A DNA stretch of 64,000 nt. Source: Burkholderia sp. Bp8992 (GTDB lineage: Bacteria; Pseudomonadota; Gammaproteobacteria; Burkholderiales; Burkholderiaceae). This document shows positions 40,190 through 49,182 of this stretch, piece after piece (positions within the stretch are counted from its first letter, which is position 1; the number at the start of each line of letters is the position of its first letter). A program made the translations under genes and the position numbers. The notes under the pieces were generated by a model, which worked only from the letters and a program-made list of their open reading frames with translations, ran no database searches and had not been told where the DNA came from. The stretch spans positions 62,001 to 126,000 of the forward strand of contig NZ_QTQI01000015.1 in NCBI RefSeq assembly GCF_003853705.1, given 5' to 3'.

Positions 40190-41052
40190 CGCGTCTCCCC
40201 GCCGGCTTCGAGCGCATCGACGAATACGCTCATCGCAAGCAGGTCGGCCGCGCCGCCGGGGCTCAGCCGGCGCGCGACGAACGCACGGTGCGCGGCGGCC
40301 GCGCGCAGCCGCCAGTCGCGCGCCCGCACGCCGCCGCGTGCGACGAACGCACGGGCGGTCGCCCGCGCGAAATCGAGGCCGCCCTGGCCGCCCCGGTGCA
40401 ACAGATTCGTGTCGTCGAGCGCGGCGATCAGTGCAAAGCACGCGTCGACGCGCGCGGCTTCCGGATCGCCGGGCAGATCGCGCTGCGCGCGGCGCAGCGC
40501 AGGCAACCCGACCGCGTACACGGTCGCGAAGCCGTCGGCCGCTTCGCGACGCGCGCCGCCGACGCCGTAGCGGCGGCTCGCACGTTCGCCGTGACTGTCG
40601 GGCAAACGCGGGCCGCCGAGGATATCGACGCCCCAGCGGCCGGAGACGAACGCGCCGAGCGTCGTCCCGTCCGGCACGACATCCGGCACCGCGCGCCGGC
40701 CCGCGGCCGCGCACAGCAGCCCGAGCCCGAAAATCGCGCCCCGATGCGTATTGACGCCGCCGGTCGCGGCCAGCATCGCGTGCTCGGCGCGCAGGCCGAT
40801 CTTGCGCAGCACGGCCATGTCGGCATCGCGCGCACCCGCGGCGGCCAGTTCCGCGAAGTAAGGCCGCAGCACGGCGGCGCTGCGCGCGAACGTCGCGGCA
40901 TCCATGTCGCTGTGACTGCCGGTGTCGACATGACTGACGAGACCCGGCTTCGGATAGGTCTCGATCTCCAGCACGAGGCTGCGCTCGGCCAGCGCGGCGA
41001 TGCGCTCGGCATCGGACGACGCCGGTACGCGGCAGGCAGCCCATGCGCTCAT
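40186..41052 (-). CDS. mdcB: triphosphoribosyl-dephospho-CoA synthase MdcB
   Basis: MdcB makes 2'-(5''-triphosphoribosyl)-3'-dephospho-CoA, the precursor of the prosthetic group of the acyl carrier subunit MdcC. The 288-residue protein shows CitG/MdcB family motifs: EIETYPKPGLVSHVDTGSHSDMD, GGVNTHRGAIFGLGLL, and DDTNLLHRGGQGGLDFAR. The ATG at 41052 overlaps the mdcG stop (ATGA). It works together with MdcG. Confidence 0.93.
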   Translation of the reverse strand: MSAWAACRVPASSDAERIAALAERSLVLEIETYPKPGLVSHVDTGSHSDMDAATFARSAAVLRPYFAELAAAGARDADMAVLRKIGLRAEHAMLAATGGVNTHRGAIFGLGLLCAAAGRRAVPDVVPDGTTLGAFVSGRWGVDILGGPRLPDSHGERASRRYGVGGARREAADGFATVYAVGLPALRRAQRDLPGDPEAARVDACFALIAALDDTNLLHRGGQGGLDFARATARAFVARGGVRARDWRLRAAAAHRAFVARRLSPGGAADLLAMSVFVDALEAGGETR

Positions 41053-41717
41053 CGCGTGCCTCCGGTGAAGGCGTCGGCCGCCATCAGTTCGACGGCGATC
41101 GCGGTCTTCACCGCGACATCGGGCCGCCGCGCGTGCAGTTCGCGCCAGTTGACGCCCGCGCCGTCCGCGCGCAGCAGTTCGCCGTCGATGCGCATCGGCG
41201 CGCGCGCGTCGATTGCGGCGAGGCCGTCGAGCAGCGCGGCGAGCGGCTCGGCCGCCGGCAGCGGAAACACGATATCGAGATCGGACGATGCGGTGAGGTA
41301 CCGCTCGCCCGTCAGCGCCTGCCAGGCAAGACTGCCGAACACGCGACCCTGCACGCCGCAGCGCGCGCCGAGCGCGTCGAGCTCGCGCAGCGGCACGTGC
41401 CATGCGTCGGGTGCGGCGGCGAACACGTCGGCCAGCGCGGGCAGCGGGCCGACCGTCGCGAGCACGTCGGCGGCGACGTTCAGCGCGATGCGCCGCTTGC
41501 CTGCCGCGGGCGGCAGCGGCAGGCCGAGCGGCACGCGGCCGGCGTCGGCTTCATCCGGCGACGCACGGCGCACGATCAGCGGCCAGCCGCGCTCGGCCCA
41601 TGTGCGCACGAGCGGCTCGCCCGCGAGCGCGGGGTCGCGCGCGAAGGCCGCACTCCACCCGGCCGCCGTCAGCGTGACCAGCGTGTGGCGGCGCAGCGGC
41701 AGCTCAGCGCGCAGCAC
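41049..41717 (-). CDS. mdcG: phosphoribosyl-dephospho-CoA transferase MdcG (holo-ACP synthase)
   Basis: MdcG transfers the prosthetic group made by MdcB onto a Ser of MdcC. The protein has a nucleotidyltransferase-like pattern: LTASSDLDIVFPLP carries the paired Asp residues and GSLAWQALTGERY precedes it. The GTG at 41717 gives 222 residues, near family length, and overlaps mdcE by 14 bases. The frame runs further upstream, but that part is a shadow of mdcE. Exact start is uncertain. Confidence 0.85.
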   Translation of the reverse strand: MLRAELPLRRHTLVTLTAAGWSAAFARDPALAGEPLVRTWAERGWPLIVRRASPDEADAGRVPLGLPLPPAAGKRRIALNVAADVLATVGPLPALADVFAAAPDAWHVPLRELDALGARCGVQGRVFGSLAWQALTGERYLTASSDLDIVFPLPAAEPLAALLDGLAAIDARAPMRIDGELLRADGAGVNWRELHARRPDVAVKTAIAVELMAADAFTGGTR

Positions 41718-42411
41718 GCGCGAGTGCCTCGACGCGCTGCGCGACGTCGGACGCAACCGGCCGGCCGCGCGACGCCCGCCGGTCGATACGGTCGGCCGGC
41801 TTGCCGAGCCATTCGCCGACCTGTGCGTCGAGCGCACGAGACGGATCGAGTACGCCATCGACGGCGCCCATCTTCACGAGATTGTCGAGCCCCGGCGCGA
41901 ACACCGGCGTCGAGCGCGACATTTCCTTCAGCACGTCGATCGGCAGCTTGGTCACGCGCGACATCGACGGCAGGTCCATCACTTCCGGCTCGGCGCCCGG
42001 CACCGCGAGCAGCGTGCGCGTCGCGAGCGCGGTCGCGATGAACGCGCCGGCGGCCGTGTGGCCATACAGCACGCCGATCGTCCGGTGCCCGGCGAGATCG
42101 GCCTGCATCAGGCACTTCGCGAGATGCGACAGCCCTTCGTTCAGGCCGAGCAGTTCGTCGCGCTTGCTCATCCGCTGGCTGTCGCTGTCGACGAGCACGA
42201 CGATCGGCGTGTCGCCGCCGCGCGCGATCGTGTCGAGCACATGCGACGCGAGCGCCAGCGCCTCGTCGATGCCGAACGGCAAGCGGTCGGTGACGCCGAT
42301 CACGTCGACGCGCGTGCCGGCCAGTTCCGCGTGGCCCGTCAGCAGGCCGCCCTTGCGCGCGATCGAATGGCCTCGGGGAAACAGCGAGTTCAAAACTTCA
42401 TCGAGCGTCAT
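41704..42411 (-). CDS. mdcE: malonate decarboxylase gamma subunit MdcE
   Basis: MdcD and MdcE together form the decarboxylase that releases CO2 from malonyl-S-ACP. The 235-residue protein begins MTLDEVLNSLFPRGHSIARKGGLLTG. It has the carboxyltransferase-like crotonase fold with VDSDSQRMSKRDELLGLNEGLSHLA and LYGHTAAGAFIATALATR. The start at 42411 overlaps the mdcD end by 14 bases. The open frame upstream is a shadow of mdcD. Confidence 0.93.
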   Translation of the reverse strand: MTLDEVLNSLFPRGHSIARKGGLLTGHAELAGTRVDVIGVTDRLPFGIDEALALASHVLDTIARGGDTPIVVLVDSDSQRMSKRDELLGLNEGLSHLAKCLMQADLAGHRTIGVLYGHTAAGAFIATALATRTLLAVPGAEPEVMDLPSMSRVTKLPIDVLKEMSRSTPVFAPGLDNLVKMGAVDGVLDPSRALDAQVGEWLGKPADRIDRRASRGRPVASDVAQRVEALARAAR

Positions 42412-43333
42412 GCTGCGGCTCCTGCAGTTGATCGGCGAGTTTGGCGAATGCTTCGTCGGGCATCCCCGGAATCGCTTCCGGCTTGTCGGCCCCGAGCGCG
42501 CGCCACACGTCGAGCGCATCCTTGCACGCGCCGAACCGTTCGACACGCGCTTCGAGACGCGCCTGCTCCGCGCGCAGCATCGCCGTATCGAATCCAGGCG
42601 CACGGCCGATCAGGTCGAGTGCCGCCGCGCGGAACGCGTCCGGCGTATCGGCCACGTAACGATCGGCGCCGCCGATCAGCCGCCGGTGCTTGCCGCCCAT
42701 CGTGCGCCAGATCAGCGCGCGATCCTTCGAATCGAATTCCTCTACACCGCGATTGGTCTCGATCACTTCGGGGCCCGACACGCTGATGCGCCCCTGCTCC
42801 GACACCGCGAGCGCCGAACAGCACGCGGCGAGCAACCCGCCGCCGCCGTAGCAGCCCGCGCGCCCGCCGATCAGCCCGATCACCGGCACGCCGGCCGCAC
42901 GCGCGTCGACGAGCGCGCGCATGATCTCGGCGATCGCGAGCTCGCCCGCATTCGCTTCCTGCAGCCGCACGCCGCCCGTATCGAACAGGATCAGCACCGG
43001 CTTGCCGACTTCGCGCGCGGCGCGCAGCAGCCCCGTGAGCTTCGCGCCGTGCACCTCGCCGAACGCGCCGCCCATGAAGCGGCCTTCCTGCGCGGCGACG
43101 AACACCGGCCGGCCGTCGAGCCGGCCGTGGCCGACCACCATCCCGTCGTCGAACTGCTGCGGCAGGCCGAACAGCGGCAGGTGCGGGCTCGTCACGCGCT
43201 CGGCCGGCCCGAGGAATTCGTCGAAGCTGCCCGCGTCGAGCAGCCCGTCGATGCGCTGCCGCGCCGATGCTTCGTACCAGCTCGCGCCGTTCGCGACGAA
43301 TGGCGGTGCGTCGTGGATCACTTCACTCATCAT
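42398..43333 (-). CDS. mdcD: malonate decarboxylase beta subunit MdcD
   Basis: This subunit is homologous to acetyl-CoA carboxylase carboxyltransferase and forms the decarboxylase active site with MdcE. The 311-residue protein contains ASARQRIDGLLDAGSFDEFLGP, FVAAQEGRFMGGAFGEVHGAKLTGLL, LFDTGGVRLQEANAGELAI and the oxyanion-type glycine loop IGGRAGCYGGGGLLAA. Two consecutive ATGs (43333 and 43330) follow AGGGGA. It overlaps mdcC by 11 bases. Confidence 0.94.
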   Translation of the reverse strand: MMSEVIHDAPPFVANGASWYEASARQRIDGLLDAGSFDEFLGPAERVTSPHLPLFGLPQQFDDGMVVGHGRLDGRPVFVAAQEGRFMGGAFGEVHGAKLTGLLRAAREVGKPVLILFDTGGVRLQEANAGELAIAEIMRALVDARAAGVPVIGLIGGRAGCYGGGGLLAACCSALAVSEQGRISVSGPEVIETNRGVEEFDSKDRALIWRTMGGKHRRLIGGADRYVADTPDAFRAAALDLIGRAPGFDTAMLRAEQARLEARVERFGACKDALDVWRALGADKPEAIPGMPDEAFAKLADQLQEPQHDAR

Positions 43334-43643
43334 GCGTCCCCTCGATCGCGCGCACGGCCTGCGCGAGCCGCAGCGACACCATGTCGGGCCGCGCACCGCC
43401 GTCGTTGATCGACAGCTTCAGGCCGCCCGGCGTGCGCCGTTCGACGAAATCCGACACGACGGCCTGCCATACCGCGCCAAAACCGACCGCCGCGGTGCGG
43501 ATGTCGATCTCGCACTCGTTACCCGGCAGCACACGCTCGACGAGCACCTCGAGATTGCCGGACGCGACCACGCCGACCAGCGCCGCGGCCTGCTCGCCCT
43601 TCGCGCGTTCACGCGCGGTGAAGCGATAGTTCAACTGTTCCAT
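43323..43643 (-). CDS. mdcC: malonate decarboxylase acyl carrier protein MdcC (delta)
   Basis: MdcC carries the malonyl or acetyl group on a 2'-(5''-phosphoribosyl)-3'-dephospho-CoA arm. The 106-residue protein begins MEQLNYRFTARERAKGEQA. The likely attachment Ser is residue 28 in VGVVASGNLEVL, in the same context as Ser of citrate lyase CitD. GAGGAA precedes the ATG. It follows mdcA by ten bases and overlaps mdcD. Confidence 0.92.
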   Translation of the reverse strand: MEQLNYRFTARERAKGEQAAALVGVVASGNLEVLVERVLPGNECEIDIRTAAVGFGAVWQAVVSDFVERRTPGGLKLSINDGGARPDMVSLRLAQAVRAIEGTHDE

Positions 43644-43653
43644 GCGCTTTTCC

Positions 43654-45300
43654 TCACCAGTTGCGGAACCGGGCCGGCGGCGCATAGAGCCCGCCCGACC
43701 AGTGCACGAGATCCTTGATCGAACGCGCGGCGAGCCAGCGGCGGTCGGCGTCGAGCGGATCGATGCCGAGATCCTCCGGGCGGCGGATCACGCCGCGCTC
43801 GCGCAACCGCTCGACCATCTTGCGGTCGCGGCCGCGGCCGATTTCCGTATAGCCGGCAACGCCGCGGATCGCGTGCTCGCGTTCGTCCTTGTCGCGGCAC
43901 ATCAGCAGGTTCGCGATCCCTTCCTCGGTGACGATGTGCGTGACGTCGTCGCCGTAGACCATGATCGGCGCGAGATCGAGCTGCAGCTTGTCGGCGAGCT
44001 TCAGCGCATCGAGCTTCTCGACGAACATCGGCACGTTCTTGTCGCCGAACGTCTCGCCGATCTGCACGACGAGCTTGCGGCCGCGCCTGAGTGCCGCCGG
44101 CGTGTCGGGGTCGGCTTCTGCGCCGGCCTTCAGCCACGGCTCGCTCGGATGGCGCCGGCCGCGTGCATCGCTGCCCATGTTCGGCGCGCCGCCGAAACCG
44201 GCGATCCGCTCGGCCGTGACCGTCGACGAATGGCCGGACAGGTCGATCTGCAGCGTCGAGCCGATGAACATGTCGCACGCATAGAGGCCGGCCGTCTGGC
44301 AGAACGCACGGTTCGAGCGCAGCGACCCGTCGGGGCCCGTGAACCACACGTCGGAACGTGCGCGGATGTAGTCGTCCATCCCGACCTCGGAGCCGAAGCA
44401 GTGGATCTGCTCGACCCAGCCCGACTCGATCGCGGGAATCAACGTCGGGTGCGGATTGAGCGCCCAGTGCGTGCAGACCTTGCCCTTCAGCCCGAGCTTT
44501 GCACCGTAGGTCGGCAGCAGCAGCTCGATCGCGGCCGTGTTGAAGCCGATCCCGTGGTTCAGGCGCTTGATGCCGTACGGCTCGTAGATGCCCTTGATCG
44601 CGAGCATCGCGGTGAGGATCTGCGTTTCGGTGATCGCGGCCGGATCGCGCGTGAACAGCGGCTCGACGTAGAACGGCCGGCCGGCCTCGACGACGAAATG
44701 CACGCGATCGCCGGGGATGTCGACGCGCGGCACCTTGTCGACGATGCGGTCGACCTGCGCGATCACGATGCCGTCCTTGAAGGCGGTGGCCTCGACGACG
44801 GTCGGCGTGTCCTCGGTGTTCGGGCCCGTGTACAGGTTGCCGTCGGCGTCGGCGCTGACCGCGGCGATCAGCGCGACCTGCGGCGTGAGATCGATGAAGT
44901 AGCGCGCGAACAGCTCGAGATAGGTGTGCACCGCGCCGAGCGCAATCTTGCCGCCGAACAGCAGCTTCGCGATGCGCTGGGATTGCGGGCCCGAGTACGC
45001 GAAATCGAGACGCTTCGCGATGCCGCGCTCGAACACGTCGAGATGCTCGGGCAACACGACACCCGACTGCACCATGTGCAGGTCGTGGATCTTCGCGCTG
45101 TCGACGTCGGCGAGCGCCGTCGCGAGCAGGTCGGCCTGCTTCTGGTTGTCGCCTTCGAGGCAGACGCGGTCGCCGGGCCGCAGCACCGCTTCGAGCAACG
45201 CGACGGTGTCGCGCGCATCGACCCGCTTGCCCTGCGCATAAGCCGCGCCGGCCGCGAGCCGTGCATCGCGCGCCTGCCGCGCGTGATTCCATCCCGTCAT
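43654..45300 (-). CDS. mdcA: malonate decarboxylase alpha subunit MdcA (acetyl-S-ACP:malonate ACP transferase)
   Basis: MdcA swaps acetyl on the carrier for malonate, releasing acetate and forming malonyl-S-ACP. The 548-residue protein is full length. It contains RPGDRVCLEGDNQKQADLLATAL near residues 41-63, GAVHTYLELFARYFIDLTPQ, YEPYGIKRLNHGIGFNTAAIELLLP, and FCQTAGLYACDMFIGSTLQIDLSGHSSTVTAERIAGFGGAPNMGSDARG. It is the first enzyme gene of the operon, 132 bases after madM. Confidence 0.95.
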   Translation of the reverse strand: MTGWNHARQARDARLAAGAAYAQGKRVDARDTVALLEAVLRPGDRVCLEGDNQKQADLLATALADVDSAKIHDLHMVQSGVVLPEHLDVFERGIAKRLDFAYSGPQSQRIAKLLFGGKIALGAVHTYLELFARYFIDLTPQVALIAAVSADADGNLYTGPNTEDTPTVVEATAFKDGIVIAQVDRIVDKVPRVDIPGDRVHFVVEAGRPFYVEPLFTRDPAAITETQILTAMLAIKGIYEPYGIKRLNHGIGFNTAAIELLLPTYGAKLGLKGKVCTHWALNPHPTLIPAIESGWVEQIHCFGSEVGMDDYIRARSDVWFTGPDGSLRSNRAFCQTAGLYACDMFIGSTLQIDLSGHSSTVTAERIAGFGGAPNMGSDARGRRHPSEPWLKAGAEADPDTPAALRRGRKLVVQIGETFGDKNVPMFVEKLDALKLADKLQLDLAPIMVYGDDVTHIVTEEGIANLLMCRDKDEREHAIRGVAGYTEIGRGRDRKMVERLRERGVIRRPEDLGIDPLDADRRWLAARSIKDLVHWSGGLYAPPARFRNW

Positions 45301-45400
45301 GAACAGTTCTCCCGCTTCGATGGTTCAGCGGCATTCTAAGCCTCGTGCCGCCGCCGATTGATGATGTTGACGAATGCGACTCAGAGGACGCCGCGATGGA

Positions 45401-45422
45401 TGCGGCCCGCGCGCGGGCCGCA
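45401..45422. terminator. 22-base palindrome between madM and mdcA
   Basis: TGCGGCCCGC, GC, GCGGGCCGCA form a perfect GC-rich palindrome just after the madM stop and before mdcA. No T tract follows. It could attenuate transcription from the transporter genes into the enzyme genes or stabilise mRNA; this is inference. Confidence 0.4.
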
Positions 45423-45432
45423 CCGCAGCGCG

Positions 45433-46200
45433 CTATGCGCCGACCAGCGCGCGCGTCGTGAAGAACAGCAGCGACGGCCCGAGCAGGCAGCCGATGCCCG
45501 TATGGAACGTCGCGACCAGCGCACCGTACGGGACGAGCCGACGATCGGTCGCGGCGAGCCCCGCGCTCACGCCGCTGACGGTGCCGGCCAGCCCGCCGAA
45601 GATCATCGCGGAACGCGGCGTCTTCAGCCCCATGAAGTTCGCCGCGACCGGCGTGCCGACCATCACGATGATCGCCTTCACGAGCCCGGTCGCGATGCTG
45701 AGCGCGATCACGTCGGAGCTCGCGCCGATCGCCGCGCCGGTGACGGGCCCGACGATGTAGGTGACGGCGCCCGCGCCGATCGTCGTCATGCTGACCGCGT
45801 CGGTATAGCCGAACGCGCGCGCGATGCACGCGCCGACGATGAACGGCAGCACGGTGCCGAGCAGCAGCGACACGACGCCGACGAGCCCGGCCTTGCGCGC
45901 CTCGGTCGGCTGCACTTCGAACGCGGTCGCGACGATCGCGAAATCGCGCAGCATCGCGCCGCCCATCAGGCCGATGCCGGCGAACAGCTTGACGTCGGCC
46001 AGCCCCTTCTCGCCGCCGGTGAATGCGCCGCCGACGTACGCGAGCACGAGACCGATCACGATCGCGATCGCGGAGCCGTGCACGCGGCCGAACGTGAGCT
46101 TGCGCGACGCGATCGACGACAGCCACATGATCAGGCCGACCAGCGCGAACGACGCGACGAGCCCATTGTGGGCGACAGTCTTTTCGAGCATCTGCAGCAT
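45433..46200 (-). CDS. madM: malonate transporter subunit MadM
   Basis: MadL and MadM together form the sodium- or proton-coupled malonate importer first described in Malonomonas rubra. The 255-residue protein has about seven hydrophobic helices, with VASFALVGLIMWLSSIASRKLTFGRVHG near the start and GIGLMGGAMLRDFAIVATAFEV in the middle. The family-typical GLKTPRSAMIFGGLAGTVSGVSAGLAATD lies late in the protein. The ATG has GGAGG upstream. It lies 11 bases after madL. Confidence 0.92.
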   Translation of the reverse strand: MLQMLEKTVAHNGLVASFALVGLIMWLSSIASRKLTFGRVHGSAIAIVIGLVLAYVGGAFTGGEKGLADVKLFAGIGLMGGAMLRDFAIVATAFEVQPTEARKAGLVGVVSLLLGTVLPFIVGACIARAFGYTDAVSMTTIGAGAVTYIVGPVTGAAIGASSDVIALSIATGLVKAIIVMVGTPVAANFMGLKTPRSAMIFGGLAGTVSGVSAGLAATDRRLVPYGALVATFHTGIGCLLGPSLLFFTTRALVGA

Positions 46201-46211
46201 GGCGGCCTCCG

Positions 46212-46607
46212 TTACTGTTCTTCGAATTGCGGCACGCCCGCGAAGGCCGTGTCGTCGCGCCCGGTGCGCACGAGTACCGCGATGCAGCATGCGCAGATCG
46301 CGACTGCGCCGACGGCGGCCAGCAGCGCGACGGGGCCGCCCTTCAGCGCGGCGACGACGTTCTGGTTCGCGGCCATCGCGACGACGACCGGGATGTACAT
46401 CGCGCCCCAGAAACCGACGCCGGCCTCGGTCTCCTTCGGCAGCCAGCCGCGCCGGTGCAGCCACAGGCGCAGGCAGATCAGCAGCAGCATCGCGATGCCG
46501 ACGCCGCCGACGTTGGTCTTCACGCCGATCGCGCTGCCGAGCAGGTCGCCGAGAAACAGTCCGGCCAGGTGGCAGAACGCCAGCAGCGCGGTTCCGTAGA
46601 TGATCAT
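46212..46607 (-). CDS. madL: malonate transporter subunit MadL
   Basis: The small partner of MadM in malonate uptake. The 131-residue protein has four predicted helices and begins MIIYGTALLAFCHLAGLFLGDLLGSAIGVKTNVGGVG, the family signature. GGAG lies seven bases before the ATG. It is the first gene of the malonate operon and is divergent from the LysR regulator, with a 331-base control region between them. Confidence 0.92.
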   Translation of the reverse strand: MIIYGTALLAFCHLAGLFLGDLLGSAIGVKTNVGGVGIAMLLLICLRLWLHRRGWLPKETEAGVGFWGAMYIPVVVAMAANQNVVAALKGGPVALLAAVGAVAICACCIAVLVRTGRDDTAFAGVPQFEEQ

Positions 46608-46938
46608 GAGTCGTCTCCAGTCTCTTCGTGACGGGCGCCGGACGCATGCAGGAACCGGGCCCGCACGCCGATCCCGGGCGCGGACTTGTGTCTCCTGCGG
46701 CGGGGGCGCCGCGGCCCGGCGGCTCGTCGTGCGAGCACGTTCTCGGGGTCGATGGGATGATGCGGTTTCGGGCCGGACGCCGGATGGCTTAGACTGACCG
46801 AAGCAGCCGGCGGCGCGACACGGGCTACGCGCCCGATTCGCCCCGTTCGCGGAGGCCGCACTGGCGCGTGATCCGATACTAGCGCCGCAAAACCCGGCCA
46901 TTTATGAAGTTGTCGAAACCGATTCAGTGGATTTAGCA
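46608..46938. promoter_or_regulatory. divergent control region of the malonate operon
   Basis: This 331-base gap between madL and its LysR gene must hold both promoters and the LysR operator. Its last ~60 bases are AT-richer than the rest and lie just before the regulator gene. I could not pick out a single convincing operator or -10/-35 pair. Confidence 0.4.
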
Positions 46939-47787
46939 ATGCGTCCGTTACCGCCCGAGCTGCTGCGCAGCTTCGTCGCCGTCGCCCAGTCCGGCAGCTT
47001 CACCGCTGCGTCCGAGCGCGTAAGCCTGTCGCAGTCGACCGTCAGCCAGCACATCCGCCGCCTCGAGGAGCTGCTCGACCGGCCGCTGTTCGAGCGCGAC
47101 ACGCGCAACGTGCACCTATCGCAGCACGGCGACGCGCTGTTCCGTTACGCGGTGCGCATTCTCGAACTGATGGACGAGGCCGTCACGTCGGTCTGCGGGC
47201 CGCCGCTGTCGGGCAAGGTGCGGCTCGCGATGTCGGAGGATTTCGCGTCGGCGCACCTGACGGCCGCGCTCGCGAGCTTCGTGCAGCGCAACCCGGACGT
47301 CGAGCTCGCGATCTCGACCGGGCTGTCGGGCGACCTGTTCGACGCGCTCGACGAAGGCCGGCACGATCTCGTGTTCGCGAAGCGCATCGCGGGCAGCCGG
47401 CGCGGCCGCGTGATCCGCAGCGAACCGCTGTATTGGTGCACCGGCCCCGAATCGCGGCTCACCGGCCATGAAACCGTGCTGCCGCTCGCGATGCACCCGG
47501 AGCCGAGCGTATCGCGCCGCCGCGTGCTCGAATCGCTCGAGGCCGTCGGGCGGCCGTACCGGATCGCGGTGGTCAGCAGCAGCGTCGCGGTGTTGCGGGC
47601 GGCCGCGAGCGCGGGGCTCGGCGTCAGCGCGTTCGCCGGCTACGTGATCCCGGCCGGGCTCGCGCGGCTCGACGCGGGGCTGCCCGAACTCGGCGAACTC
47701 GAATACGTGATCGACCGGCCGGCGGCCGCGTCGCGTTCGACACTCGCGCTCGAAGCGACGCTGATCACCGCCGCGGCCGAGCTGTAG
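46939..47787 (+). CDS. mdcR: LysR-type regulator of malonate catabolism
   Basis: The 282-residue protein has the N-terminal helix-turn-helix LRSFVAVAQSGSFTAASERVSLSQSTVSQHIRRLEELL and a periplasmic-binding-like effector domain. Its position, divergent from madL-madM-mdcACDEGBH, is that of MdcR, the malonate-responsive activator known from other malonate decarboxylase clusters. The ATG at 46939 was chosen over a GTG four codons earlier. Malonate as inducer is inferred from context. Confidence 0.85.
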   Translation: MRPLPPELLRSFVAVAQSGSFTAASERVSLSQSTVSQHIRRLEELLDRPLFERDTRNVHLSQHGDALFRYAVRILELMDEAVTSVCGPPLSGKVRLAMSEDFASAHLTAALASFVQRNPDVELAISTGLSGDLFDALDEGRHDLVFAKRIAGSRRGRVIRSEPLYWCTGPESRLTGHETVLPLAMHPEPSVSRRRVLESLEAVGRPYRIAVVSSSVAVLRAAASAGLGVSAFAGYVIPAGLARLDAGLPELGELEYVIDRPAAASRSTLALEATLITAAAEL

Positions 47788-47954
47788 CCGCGCCGGGCGC
47801 GCCGCACGCGGGCACGGCCGCGCCCGCACCTGACAGCTTTGCCCGGAACGCGTCATCGTCCGCGCAGCACCCGCTCGCGACAATGGGACCCATCGGAACG
47901 CACGGCAGGTCGCCGTGCGCGTCCGGTTCCCCGTCCCCTTGATCGGAGCCCACC

Positions 47955-48236
47955 ATGAACGTTTTGCGATTCGCCGTCGCGACCGCTGCAGCCGCGCTGC
48001 TGTCCCCCGCCTTTGCCCAGACCGACGCGTCGGCGCCCACACAACAGGGCCTGACGCGCGCGGAAGTCATCGACCAGCTCAAGCAGGCCTATCTCGACGG
48101 CGAACTGCCGACGAACGACAGCAACTATCCGCCGAACGCCGCGACCCGCGCACGCAACCGCGAACTCGTGCAGGCCGCGAGCCCGGCCTGGCTGGCCCAC
48201 GTGCCGCCGGCCAGCCAGGCGACGTCGCAGCAATGA
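47955..48236 (+). CDS. DUF4148 small exported protein
   Basis: The 93-residue precursor has a signal peptide (MNVLRFAVATAAAALLSPAFA). The DUF4148 pattern follows: GLTRAEVIDQLKQAYLDGELPTNDSNYPPNAATRARNREL. This family is abundant in Burkholderia and its role is unknown; several copies are usually present per genome. A GGAG site lies six bases before the ATG. It appears to be a single gene. Confidence 0.88.
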   Translation: MNVLRFAVATAAAALLSPAFAQTDASAPTQQGLTRAEVIDQLKQAYLDGELPTNDSNYPPNAATRARNRELVQAASPAWLAHVPPASQATSQQ

Positions 48237-48264
48237 CCGGCGCCGCCGCGCCGACACGACCGGA

Positions 48265-49182
48265 TCAGGGCAGGAAGCTGCGGCGCCGTGCGTCGATCAG
48301 CTCGACGAGCAAGCGGTCGCGCTCGGCCGCCAGTTCCTGCATCGAACGCTCGCCCTGGATCGCGCGCAGCTCGTCGGTCAGCTTGCGGTCGACCTCCGGA
48401 TCGAACGACGGCGTACCGAGATCGTCCCACCAACTCGTGATCGGCCCCGACAGGTGTTCGAGGAAGTGCGCGATCCCGCCCGCGCCACCGCCGAGGTGAT
48501 AGGTCAGGCACTGCCCCATCAGCCCCCAACGCAGGCCCGGCCCCCACGCGACGGCCTTGTCCGCGTCGGCGACACTCACGACGCCTTCGGCGACGAGGTG
48601 ATACACCTCGCGGAACAGCGCGGCCGCGAGCCGGTTCGCGACGTGGCCGGTCATCTCCTTGTTGAGGACGATCGTCTGCTTGCCGAGCGCATCGTAGAAC
48701 TGCTTCACGCGCGCGATCACATCCTGGCCGGTCGCGTCGCCGCCGACCAGCTCGACGAGCGGGATCAGGTGCGGCGGATTGAACGGATGCGCGATCAGGC
48801 AACGCTCCGGATGCTTCGCACACGCGATCTGGATATCGGACATCTTCAGACCCGACGAACTCGATGCGATCGGCACGTGCGCGGGCAGCACGTCGTCCAT
48901 CTGACGGTACAGTGCGCGCTTCAGGTCGAGCCGTTCCGGGCCGTTTTCCTGCACGAAGTCGACGCCGTCCAGCGCGCGCCCGAGATCGGCGTCGAACGAC
49001 AGCCGCGCGGAAAGTTCGGCGGCCCGCTCGCCGAGAAATGCGGCCAGCGCGTCGCGCAGCCGCGCGTCGGCGTGCGGCGCCGGATCGGTCGCGACGACGT
49101 CGAAACCCTGCGCCAGATAGAAAGCCGCCCAGCTCGCGCCGATCACGCCGGCGCCGACGATCGCGATACGTCGAATGTCCAT
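48265..49182 (-). CDS. 3-hydroxyacyl-CoA dehydrogenase family enzyme, L-carnitine dehydrogenase-like
   Basis: The 305-residue protein has an N-terminal NAD-binding fold (RRIAIVGAGVIGASWAAFYLAQGFDVVATDP). The family motif is seen in SSSSGLKMSDIQ and LIAHPFNPPHLIPLVELVGG, followed by the helical 3HCDH domain with VANRLAAALFREVYHLVAEGVVS. The HPFNPPHLIPLVE block is closest, in my memory, to L-carnitine 3-dehydrogenase, but other 3-hydroxy-acid dehydrogenases are possible. The start at 49182 lacks a strong ribosome-binding site. No carnitine-metabolism neighbours are visible. Confidence 0.75.
   Translation of the reverse strand: MDIRRIAIVGAGVIGASWAAFYLAQGFDVVATDPAPHADARLRDALAAFLGERAAELSARLSFDADLGRALDGVDFVQENGPERLDLKRALYRQMDDVLPAHVPIASSSSGLKMSDIQIACAKHPERCLIAHPFNPPHLIPLVELVGGDATGQDVIARVKQFYDALGKQTIVLNKEMTGHVANRLAAALFREVYHLVAEGVVSVADADKAVAWGPGLRWGLMGQCLTYHLGGGAGGIAHFLEHLSGPITSWWDDLGTPSFDPEVDRKLTDELRAIQGERSMQELAAERDRLLVELIDARRRSFLP

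Noticed and set aside
43653-45300. Possible acetyl-CoA hydrolase or citrate lyase alpha subunit instead of mdcA
   Set aside because: Family is related, but the surrounding mdcC-D-E-G-B-H and madLM genes and the conserved internal blocks fit malonate decarboxylase alpha.
43631-46126. 831-codon minus-strand open frame spanning mdcA and madM
   Set aside because: Runs out of frame with both well-recognised genes and consists mostly of Arg, Ala and Asp.
48265-49182. 3-hydroxybutyryl-CoA dehydrogenase of fatty-acid or PHB metabolism
   Set aside because: The HPFNPPHLIPLVE block and length fit carnitine dehydrogenase-like proteins better; no acyl-CoA metabolism neighbours.
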